In this document: one piece after another, positions 19,847-26,923 of the stretch
Layout: each line of letters begins with the position of its first letter
How positions within the stretch are numbered: position 1 is the first letter of the stretch
Source: RI-231 sp041394905
GTDB lineage: Bacteria; Acidobacteriota; Terriglobia; Bryobacterales; UBA6623
DNA: 64,000 nt
Assembly (NCBI GenBank): GCA_041394905.1
Contig: JAWKHJ010000006.1
Coordinates: 1-64,000, forward strand
Direction: 5' to 3'
Notes under the pieces: generated by a model
What the model saw: the letters and a program-made list of their open reading frames with translations, nothing else
The model's database searches: none
Told to the model about the DNA's origin: nothing
Made by a program: the position numbers and the translations under genes

Positions 19847-21319
19847 CTATTTCCGCCTGTACGTGTACGTCTGGAAATCGAAGTCGTAGGCGTCCCGGCC
19901 GGGGACGGGCGGCGCGCTGGTCTTCGGTGCGTAGGCGGCGAGCTGGCGCTTGACCTCGGCGTGTTGCCTGTCGCCGGCGAGGTTGAACCAGTCGTTGGGG
20001 TCGTTCACGCGGTCGTACAGCTCTTCCGAGCCGTCCGCGTAGCGGATGTAGCGCCACTTCTGCGTGAGCACGACGTGGTTGCCGGGCTGGTAGGTCGACA
20101 CAGCCGGGCGTCGCATGGCCTGCGAATCGCGAAGTAGCGGAGCGAGGCTGAGGCCTTCGAGGTCGTCGCGCGCGGGCAGGCCGAGCAAGTCCACGAGTGT
20201 CGGATAGATATCGAGTAGCTCTACGGGCTGGCGTCGCGCATCGCCCAACGCCTTTACGCCGGGGCCGGCCCAGATCATGGGTACGTGGGTTGCACGCTGC
20301 CAAAGGGTCGACTTGTGCCAATGGCGCTTCTCGCCGAGGTGCCAGCCGTTGTCGGACCAGAAAACGATGATCGTGTTGTCCTCGTAAGGGCTTTCGGCCA
20401 GCGCGTCGAGCACGTATCCCACCATGGCGTCGGCAAAGCTGATGGCCGCGAGGTAGGCGCGTACGGCGTCTCGCCATTTACCTTCCTTGAGGATGCGTTC
20501 GTGCTCGGCCCGGCGAACCGCGGCAAACTTCTTCGCGGGCTCGGGCAGGTCGTCGAGGTCGTTGTCAGGGACCTCGGGCAGGCGCACGTCCTCGGGCCGG
20601 TAGAGATCGAAGTATTTCTGCGGCGCGAAGAGCGGGATGTGGGGGTGCCAGAAACCGGTCGCGAGGAAGAAGGGCTTTTCGTGGTTGCGCTTGAGGAACT
20701 CCTGGGCGTAGCGCACGGCGTGCATGTCGCCGTAGTCCTCTTCCTTGTAGAAAGGCAGCACGCCCCAGTCGAACTCGCCCGCGAAGTCGTCGCCGGCCAT
20801 GCCGTTGAAAGGATGGCCCTCGGGGTTAGGAATCTTGTGGACCCAGGGGTACCACGAGGGGCGGCGATACCAAGGGTCGTCGAACTGCTGGATCTGGAAC
20901 TCGTCCCACTGGTCGGGCGGATTGAAGCCCGAGGTGTGGTGGAAGATCTTTCCCGCGCCGCCGGCGTAGTAGCCGTTGGCGCGCATGTACATGGGCAGAG
21001 TGACGATGTCGGGGTGCGCGGGGCGCCAGAAGTCGTCATTGCCGTAGACGCCGGTGGTGTCGGGCCGCTTGCCGGTGAGTAGAGCGGTGCGCGAGGGGCA
21101 GCAGAGCGGGGAAGAGCAGTGCGCGTCGCGGAACAGCGCTCCGCGAGCCGCGAGGGCGTCGATGTTGGGCGTCTTTACCCCGGGGTAGCCGCCAAGGCAG
21201 CCAACCCAGTCGTTCATGTCGTCGACGGAGAGCAGCAGGACGTTGGGCTTGGAGGTCTGAGGCGCGCCGGCCGCGGCGGCCCCGAGCGCGCTACAAAGCA
21301 GTTGTCGACGAGTCAGCAT
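19847..21319 (-). CDS. Sulfatase of the iduronate-2-sulfatase type, exported
   Basis: Intact, 490 residues. A leader with twin Arg (LTRRQLLCSALGAAAAGA) suggests Tat export. Metal ligands are in LLLSVDDMNDWVGCLGGYPG, and the modified active-site motif C-x-P-S-R is at 73-77 (CCPSR), so a formylglycine-generating enzyme is needed elsewhere. Later FFLATGFWHPHIPLFAPQKY and VFWSDNGWHLGEKRHWHKST match the iduronate-2-sulfatase group common in Planctomycetes and Acidobacteria. It likely removes sulfate from a polysaccharide outside the cytoplasm; the exact glycan cannot be named. It is transcribed away from the RAYT gene. Confidence 0.88.
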   Translation of the reverse strand: MLTRRQLLCSALGAAAAGAPQTSKPNVLLLSVDDMNDWVGCLGGYPGVKTPNIDALAARGALFRDAHCSSPLCCPSRTALLTGKRPDTTGVYGNDDFWRPAHPDIVTLPMYMRANGYYAGGAGKIFHHTSGFNPPDQWDEFQIQQFDDPWYRRPSWYPWVHKIPNPEGHPFNGMAGDDFAGEFDWGVLPFYKEEDYGDMHAVRYAQEFLKRNHEKPFFLATGFWHPHIPLFAPQKYFDLYRPEDVRLPEVPDNDLDDLPEPAKKFAAVRRAEHERILKEGKWRDAVRAYLAAISFADAMVGYVLDALAESPYEDNTIIVFWSDNGWHLGEKRHWHKSTLWQRATHVPMIWAGPGVKALGDARRQPVELLDIYPTLVDLLGLPARDDLEGLSLAPLLRDSQAMRRPAVSTYQPGNHVVLTQKWRYIRYADGSEELYDRVNDPNDWFNLAGDRQHAEVKRQLAAYAPKTSAPPVPGRDAYDFDFQTYTYRRK

Positions 21320-21361
21320 CGACTGACGAGTATAGCGGCCCAGCGCCCAGCCCCGAAAACG

Positions 21362-21381
21362 AGGAGGCGCCCTCCATAAAG
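21362..21381 (+). repeat. Left inverted repeat flanking the RAYT gene
   Basis: AGGAGGCGCCCTCCATAAAG pairs with 22137-22156 at 18 of 20 positions. The two arms enclose the transposase gene at 21391-22122 and nothing else, so they are candidate substrates of that enzyme. Confidence 0.65.
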
Positions 21382-21390
21382 ATTTCGTAA

Positions 21391-22122
21391 ATGGAGTTTC
21401 GAAGGCGCAGGGGGAGGGTGTATCTTGGCGGCGTGCCCAGAGCTCCTCGCGTGGTGATGGAAGGTGTTCCGTACCACGTCGTCCAGCGGGGCAATGACCG
21501 CGGGCGCATCTTCTTCGACGAGCTCGATTACCGGCGTTACCTGGATTTCCTGCGCTGCTACTCCGGCCGTCACGAGTTGCGTGTGCTGGGCTATTGCCTG
21601 ATGCCCAACCACATTCACCTGGTGGTCATCCCGAATCACCCGTTGGCATTGGCGCGTGGCGTCGGCCAAGCGCGCAACCTGTACAGCCGCTGGCTGAACA
21701 ATCGGCGCGACCGCGTCGGCCATCTGTGGGTGCGCCGGTACTACGCAGCGCCGATGGATCGTAGTCATTTCGTGGCGGCGCTGCGGTATGTCGACCGCAA
21801 TCCCGTGCGGGCGAAGATGGTTGCGGCGGCGGTGGATTTCCCGTGGTCAAGCGCCGGCGCGCATGTCTCCGGCGTCGACAGCACGGGTTTGCTCGACATG
21901 GACGCGTGGCGCGAGCACGTGGATGCCCAGCGCTACTGGGCGGAGATCCTGGAGAGCTCGCGATCGGATGCTGCGGTCGATGCGATCCGGGCAGGTACGG
22001 AAAGCGGCCGCCCAATCGGCGGCGAGGCATTCCAGCGAGAGACGGCGCGCCGTACCGGTCGTCCCTGGCCGCCGCAAAAAGGGGGCCGCCCGACCAAGGC
22101 GCTGGCGGCAGCCTCCACTTGA
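21391..22122 (+). CDS. REP-associated tyrosine transposase (RAYT), intact
   Basis: The frame is unbroken, 243 residues; GTG 21433 (PRAPRVVMEGVPYHVVQRGN) is the more usual family start. The metal-binding H-x-H is in GYCLMPNHIHLVVIP. The family marks RNLYSRWLNNRRDRVGHLW and ALRYVDRNPVRAKMV are both present. RAYTs are single-copy, domesticated relatives of IS200/IS605 transposases that act on REP hairpins. It is the only complete copy here. It differs clearly from the three broken copies at 33-36 kb and is flanked by a different repeat, so it is a separate lineage. Confidence 0.9.
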   Translation: MEFRRRRGRVYLGGVPRAPRVVMEGVPYHVVQRGNDRGRIFFDELDYRRYLDFLRCYSGRHELRVLGYCLMPNHIHLVVIPNHPLALARGVGQARNLYSRWLNNRRDRVGHLWVRRYYAAPMDRSHFVAALRYVDRNPVRAKMVAAAVDFPWSSAGAHVSGVDSTGLLDMDAWREHVDAQRYWAEILESSRSDAAVDAIRAGTESGRPIGGEAFQRETARRTGRPWPPQKGGRPTKALAAAST

Positions 22123-22136
22123 GAGCTTTACGCCGT

Positions 22137-22156
22137 CTTTACGGTGGGCGCCTCCT
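22137..22156 (-). repeat. Right inverted repeat flanking the RAYT gene
   Basis: The reverse complement, AGGAGGCGCCCACCGTAAAG, differs from the left arm at two positions. A T-run follows at 22159-22165, so the arm might also contribute to termination of the RAYT transcript. Confidence 0.65.
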
Positions 22157-22192
22157 GGTTTTTTTCTGTGGCGTGCCACAATACTCCCCGCC

Positions 22193-23319
22193 ATGCTTCG
22201 ATCGTTTGTGCTCGCACTCTCGCTTCTAACGCCGCTCGCTGCGCAGGATCTCTCCGACCTCGCTCGTCTGCGCGACTACACGACGCATCGCATCAGCTCC
22301 ACGGACCCCACCGGCGCCAATGGCGACGGCTCGCACACCAACCCCATCAAGGCCGGAGAGACGCGCACTCTTGCAGAGATTCAGGGCCCCGGCATCATCA
22401 AGGACTGGTGGATGACCATCGCCACGCGCGAGCCTTACCACCTCAAGAAGTGCGTTCTGCGCATCTACTGGGATGGAGCGGACGAGCCCGCGGTGGAAGT
22501 TCCGGCGGGGGACTTCTTCGGCCTCGGGCTTGGGCAGTATTACCTTTGGGAGTCCGGGCCGCTCTCGGTCGGCTCTGAAGGCGCTGAACTTCAATTTCCC
22601 GATGCCGTTCCGCCGTTCGGCGAAGATCACCTTCACCAACGAGGGCGACGACGCGCTTGGCGCTCTTTACTACAACATCGACTGGGAGAAGCACGACAGC
22701 CTGCCCGACGACCTCGCCTACTTCCACGCCGGTACCGCCAGGCCACGCCCACCAAGGGCGTCACCGACGACTGGGAGCTCAATCAGGACGTCAATTCGCT
22801 GGTCAATCTTGACGGCAAGGACAACTACGTCTTCTTCGAGACCCAGGGCGCGGCCACTGCGTCGGCGTGACCCTGAGCGTCTTGCAGAACCAGGGCGACT
22901 GGTGGGGCGAGGGCGACGAGATGATTTTCGTCGACGACATGGAGAAGCCCGCCATGACCGGCACTGGCTCAGAGGACTATTTCCGGGGCGCCTGGTGCTA
23001 CGGAGGCTGCGCCATCTCGCCCTTCGGGTTCAGCTACCCGACGTTCTCTTACCAGCGCTACGGCAACCCCCAGAACGGCGGTGACAACGCGGCGCGCAAT
23101 CGGATGGTCTACCGTTTCCATACGGATTCGCCGATTCCCTTCACCAAAAGCTTTAAGATGACTCTCGAGCACGGCCACGCCAATCACCGCTCGGACAACT
23201 GGTACTCGACGGCCTTTTGGTACCAAACGACGCCCACTCATCCGAGGGCGCCGTTGCCGCCCGTTGACCGGAGAATTCCGCGGATGGTGAACACCGCCGG
23301 GCCGACGGTTGGAAAATAG
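22193..23319 (+). CDS. DUF2961/GH172 family protein, frameshifted
   Basis: A signal peptide (RSFVLALSLLTPLAAQ) leads into DLARLRDYTTHRISSTDPTG, the standard opening of DUF2961 proteins. PGIIKDWWMTIATREPYHLK and VLRIYWDGADEPAVEVP are the first jelly-roll; later GDWWGEGDEMIFVDDMEKPA and TGTGSEDYFRGAWCYGG contain acidic residues that are catalytic in GH172 enzymes. Shifts fall near 22580, 22735 and 22855. GH172 members act on difructose anhydride or D-arabinofuranose glycans. The sulfatase and sialidase-like genes nearby suggest a glycan-degrading neighbourhood, though they are not one operon. Confidence 0.75.
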
Positions 23320-23412
23320 GGCCGCCGGGCAAATATTTCCGTTCCGTAACGGCTCGCCGCGCGCTATGCTCAAGCCAAGTGGGTGGCCGGATTTGCGCCG
23401 GCGCTTGCACCA

Positions 23413-23703
23413 ATGGACGTCATCTCGCTCCTCGTGCCGACTGCATACGTCGCGGCTCTATCGTGGGCGGCGGGCGGAGATTTCTTACGCGCGCAGCTCG
23501 TGAAGGACCTCGAATGCGATCCCCCTGCGCTGCTGGAAGGGCTGTGGCAGCAAATCTCCCTGCCCACGTTGTGCCTGATCGGCGCACTGGTGCTACGCCT
23601 GATGATCCACGTGAAGGGCCTGCTGCTGACGGCGCTGTTCGTTTCGGCGGTGCTGGCCCTTTTGCAGCTCCGAGCACGGCCGTCTTGGCGCATGCGCCAC
23701 TGA
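23413..23703 (+). CDS. Small membrane protein of unknown function
   Basis: About 96 residues from ATG 23413. Hydrophobic stretches are ISLLVPTAYVAALSWAA and a long one at TLCLIGALVLRLMIHVKGLLL followed by ALFVSAVLALLQL, so two to three membrane segments. A TATGCT box near 23365 could be its -10. It stands alone; the downstream gene is convergent with a four-base gap. Confidence 0.45.
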   Translation: MDVISLLVPTAYVAALSWAAGGDFLRAQLVKDLECDPPALLEGLWQQISLPTLCLIGALVLRLMIHVKGLLLTALFVSAVLALLQLRARPSWRMRH

Positions 23704-23707
23704 GGCC

Positions 23708-24925
23708 TCACGCCAACGTGTTCGGGCGCGACCAGCGAATTCTGGCCAGTAACGTATCCCCTGCATAAGCCTTCGAGGGAATCGTCTCGCCGACGGTGAT
23801 CAGCGTTTCCCACTGGTTTGCGTTGACGGGGTGAAAGTTCCCCATGCGCGCCACGTTGTCCGCGTCGTTTACGCCGTCGCCTTTCAACGGAATCGCCACC
23901 TGCTCTGTCGCACGGATCAGGCAGCGCTTCTCCGGATCCACTTGCGCGATCCAAAGGGGCGAGCGCCAGCGCATCACATTGACATTGGAATCGTCGCGGC
24001 GGGTGTAGACGAGAAACAGCCCGTCGGAGTGGTCCACCCAGTGCTGCTGGGTGGTGGACATGGTTAGCGGCTCGCCGTCGTCCCATGTCCAGGGCTGCTG
24101 CTCGGCCCATCGCAAGCCATCGTCGGACGTTGAGAGATAGCCGTGGTCGTCCTCGGCGCGGATCGTCATCCAGTAGCGGCCGCCCCAGTGCACGATGGAC
24201 GGTTCGAGCAGCCCGCGCTTGACGGCGAGCGACAGGGAGTTGCCGCGCTCTTTGATGGCCAGAGACTCTCCGTCGAACGAGCAACGCACCGTGGTCACCA
24301 TGCGATCCTCACGGCCGAGCGGCCCGAAGGTCAGCGGGACGAGGAAGTCGCCGTCCGGCAGTAGGACGCGCTGCGAACAGTTGGAGCCGTAGATCGCCGT
24401 GGCCTCCGGGTCGTCCCACTCGAGTTTCTTGGGCTCGGTCCATTCGCCGTCAGCCTTGTTGACTACGTAGACCGGCCAACGCTGTTCGCTGGGGCGCGTG
24501 AGCTTGCCGTCGCGGTAGTAGACGTTCCAGCCCATGAAGAGCACGGAGCCCGTGGGCGGGTGGTAGCTCGGGACGGTGTCGCAGACCCCTTCTTCCATGC
24601 CATCGGCGAGCGTCTTGCGGCCTAGTCCAGGAATCGGCATCGGCTTTCTCCAGACGCGTCCGGCGTCTTCGGAGAAGCTGACGTGGACGGGGCCGAAGAC
24701 GTCTGAACCGGAGATGGTTTGCACAGCCATGGTCAGTACGTCCGGCTCGCCCGGAATGCGGCAGGCGCGCGGGTGGAACCAAGTACCGTCGCCTTGGCCG
24801 TCGCGTCCGCGCCAGATCGTCTCTTGCTCGATGGACTCGATCAGCGGCCCAGCCTCGGGTTCGCGGCTGCCGCAAGCCGCGGCTCCAGCGGCCATAAACA
24901 GAACCTCTCGTCGGCTCAGAGACAT
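23708..24925 (-). CDS. Sialidase-like (BNR-repeat) exported protein
   Basis: The best start is ATG 24925: MSLSRREVLFMAAGAAACG has twin Arg and a lipobox-like cysteine, so Tat export and lipidation are possible. The body has six-bladed propeller text with Asp-box-like turns: VHVSFSEDAGRVWRKP, YLSTSDDGLRWAEQQPW and FLVYTRRDDSNVNVMRWRSP. GTWFHPRACRIPGEPDVLTM carries an Arg near the expected site. The intact length is about 405 residues. True sialidase action is not proven; many such proteins bind or cut other glycans. Confidence 0.7.
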   Translation of the reverse strand: MSLSRREVLFMAAGAAACGSREPEAGPLIESIEQETIWRGRDGQGDGTWFHPRACRIPGEPDVLTMAVQTISGSDVFGPVHVSFSEDAGRVWRKPMPIPGLGRKTLADGMEEGVCDTVPSYHPPTGSVLFMGWNVYYRDGKLTRPSEQRWPVYVVNKADGEWTEPKKLEWDDPEATAIYGSNCSQRVLLPDGDFLVPLTFGPLGREDRMVTTVRCSFDGESLAIKERGNSLSLAVKRGLLEPSIVHWGGRYWMTIRAEDDHGYLSTSDDGLRWAEQQPWTWDDGEPLTMSTTQQHWVDHSDGLFLVYTRRDDSNVNVMRWRSPLWIAQVDPEKRCLIRATEQVAIPLKGDGVNDADNVARMGNFHPVNANQWETLITVGETIPSKAYAGDTLLARIRWSRPNTLA

Positions 24926-24955
24926 GCTTCCAGTCTGCACTAGCTCGGGAAAGCT

Positions 24956-24983
24956 TTGCATGGGACGGCTATGCGTTTATAAT
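24956..24983 (+). promoter_or_regulatory. Sigma-70-type promoter of the FHA operon
   Basis: TTGCAT at 24956-24961 and TATAAT at 24978-24983 are 16 bases apart. The -10 is perfect. The first gene starts at 25024, about 35 bases past the expected transcription start. The -35 overlaps the unused 5' extension of the leftward sialidase-like gene. Confidence 0.7.
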
Positions 24984-25023
24984 TTCGGTTTTCCAGCGCG
25001 TCGCCCGGAGCAGATGTAATTTT

Positions 25024-25467
25024 ATGTCGGACGCAATGCGCGTCATCTTGATCGGTCGCGGGACCGACTGTGATTTGGTTCTCGACGACGACGCCGTCAG
25101 CCGGCGCCATGCCGAGCTTCGGCTCGAGCCCGGGGGCTGGACCATCGTCGACCTGCAAAGCAGCAACGGAACCTTCGTCACGCGCAACGGCCATGAGGCG
25201 CGCTACGAGCGCTTGGCCGTCACCGCGTTCGACACGCTGCGCTTCGGCACGGTGAAGACGACGCTCCCTGAAATTTTTCGCCAAGTCGGCATCCTCAAGG
25301 ACGAGCCAGAGCCACAGTCGGCTCCCTCGTCCGCACCTGCGCCGGAGCCCTCCCCTCAACCGGCGCCGCAGGCTTCCGCGGATACTGGCGGACGCCGGCG
25401 AACGGTGCGCTGCCAATGCGGCGCGCCAAAGAAGGAGGGCTCTCCGTGTCCGGTCTGCGGAGCTTGA
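25024..25467 (+). CDS. FHA-domain protein with C-terminal zinc ribbon
   Basis: 147 residues. The FHA domain covers the first 90: IGRGTDCDLVLDDDAVSRRH holds the Gly-Arg, Ser and His of the phosphothreonine pocket, and VDLQSSNGTFVTRNG the Ser-Asn-Gly. A Pro/Ala linker follows, then a four-cysteine ribbon (CQCGAPKKEGSPCPVCG). The FHA residues needed to bind phosphothreonine are all present. It is first in a four-gene set with a TolQ-like channel, an ExbD-like protein and a pseudokinase that also has a zinc ribbon. Confidence 0.85.
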   Translation: MSDAMRVILIGRGTDCDLVLDDDAVSRRHAELRLEPGGWTIVDLQSSNGTFVTRNGHEARYERLAVTAFDTLRFGTVKTTLPEIFRQVGILKDEPEPQSAPSSAPAPEPSPQPAPQASADTGGRRRTVRCQCGAPKKEGSPCPVCGA

Positions 25468-25496
25468 CCCCAGGGGCCGCCGGCCCTTTGCGCGCG

Positions 25497-26265
25497 ATGG
25501 GGTTGCCCTCGCGCGGCGTGTTGCTGGGCCTTTCGCTGTGCTGCGGCGCAGTCTTCATCGGGCTGGCCACGCTCGTTCTGCCCAAGGATTCGAAGGCAGC
25601 CGTAGTGCTGCTCGACTATAGCTCGGCCACCATCTTTCCCTATCCCATTACCATTCAGAACTTCATGCACCTGGCGTTCTTCCTCTGGCCTGGGAGAGGT
25701 GTTTGTGCGCTCCATGGTTGCGCTGTGGGAGCGGCGTTTTCGATGCGAACCTTGCTGCCCGAGGACGACGAGACGATCCTCGAAGCGGGACGATTTGCCG
25801 CTGCGCCGTCAAGTGGCGGGCGAGTTCGACGCTGAGAACGGATTCCTGCCCTACCTGCTCGACCTGTGCATCTTGCAGTTCTTCGCCAGCCGCTCGGTCG
25901 ACCAGGTGGTGAGCGTGCTGAACTCGAGCCTCGAGTTGATCGCGCATCGCGTGGACCTGCGCTACTCGCTGCTGCGCTACCTGGTGTGGATGATTCCCAC
26001 TATGGGATTTATCGGCACCGTGGTGGGAATCGCGGCGGCGTTGAGCTTGATCGACCCGCAAAACCCGGATTTGCAATTGGTGACGGCCAATTTGGCCGTG
26101 GCCTTCAACACCACGATCATCGCGCTGGGGGAGAGCGCCATTTTGGTGTTCTTGCTGGGCTCCACGCAGCGACGCGAGGAGGAGGCGGTGAATCTGGCCG
26201 GCTCCTACTGCCTGAAGAACCTAGTCAACCGGCTCTACGCGCCGGCCCAGCAGCGGGCGAGTTGA
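25497..26265 (+). CDS. MotA/TolQ/ExbB-type proton channel subunit, frameshifted
   Basis: ATG 25497 opens a hydrophobic segment (GVLLGLSLCCGAVFIGLATL). After two shifts near 25690 and 25790 the frame settles and reads the family core: LRYLVWMIPTMGFIGTVVGI, then AVAFNTTIIALGESAILVFL with the conserved Thr residues lining the ion path. It ends LKNLVNRLYAPAQQRAS. Such subunits form pentamers around two copies of a MotB/ExbD protein and turn proton flow into motion. The partner is the next gene, eight bases on. It is not standard ExbB or TolQ, since no TonB or Pal gene is present. Confidence 0.75.
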
Positions 26266-26272
26266 GGCTAGG

Positions 26273-26893
26273 ATGAAGCCCCGCAACCGAGAGATCCAGA
26301 TCTTCAACTTGTCGATGCTCGACGTGATCTCCGGCGCGATGGGCGCATTCCTGATCGTGATGGTGGTGCTGTTGCCGGCCTACAAGAACAAGGACGCGAC
26401 GCTGAACGACGAGGACGCGGAGCGGCTCCAGAAAGAGAACGAAGACCTGCGCGAAACCATCGACGAGCTGCAGCAGAAGCTCGCGGCGGCGAGCCGTCAG
26501 CCGCAGCAGGCGGCGCCGCAACCGCAGCGAAAGACCGAAGAACCATTCCTGAGCTTCATCGGCTTCCCGACCGGAGACGGGAACGCGTACCTGAAGTGCA
26601 GCGCCAATACAAGGCCGAATACGGCTGTCACGTCGGCGGACTTCAACTATCGCTCCGGCCAGCCGTTCTTGCTGATGTCGCAGAACACCATGCTGGTCGT
26701 GCGGCCTAGGCCGGCCGAGTATGAGTTCATTTGCAACCTGCTGTCCGGCCCGCCGCAAGTAACGGTTCTGGTGCGGACCAATTGGCAGAATGGCGGCTCC
26801 GCTGAGAAGCGGGTGCCCTTTGTGCTGGGACAAGGTAAGGTTGTGAGCGTGGTGAGAGTTGACTCAAACGGAAACGTACGAGTCGTGAATTGA
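26273..26893 (+). CDS. ExbD/MotB-like partner protein
   Basis: 206 residues, intact. REIQIFNLSMLDVISGAMGA followed by FLIVMVVLLPAY is a single N-terminal membrane helix. Its Asp (SMLDV, residue 17) sits where ExbD and MotB carry the proton-binding Asp. Then comes a coiled coil (RLQKENEDLRETIDELQQKL), a Gln/Pro linker, and a soluble C-terminal domain of unknown type (FLSFIGFPTGDGNAYLKC, VTVLVRTNWQNGG). There is no OmpA-like peptidoglycan-binding domain, unlike MotB or ZorB. It should form the rotor or stator core with the preceding channel subunit. Confidence 0.75.
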   Translation: MKPRNREIQIFNLSMLDVISGAMGAFLIVMVVLLPAYKNKDATLNDEDAERLQKENEDLRETIDELQQKLAAASRQPQQAAPQPQRKTEEPFLSFIGFPTGDGNAYLKCSANTRPNTAVTSADFNYRSGQPFLLMSQNTMLVVRPRPAEYEFICNLLSGPPQVTVLVRTNWQNGGSAEKRVPFVLGQGKVVSVVRVDSNGNVRVVN

Positions 26894-26923
26894 AGATCGT
26901 GAACTGAGATTGTGAACGAAAAT

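Noticed and set aside
25497..26893. Zorya anti-phage system (ZorA/ZorB)
   Set aside because: The pair is of the same channel superfamily, but there is no ZorC, ZorD or ZorE, the ExbD-like protein lacks the OmpA-type domain of ZorB, and the neighbours are an FHA protein and a pseudokinase.
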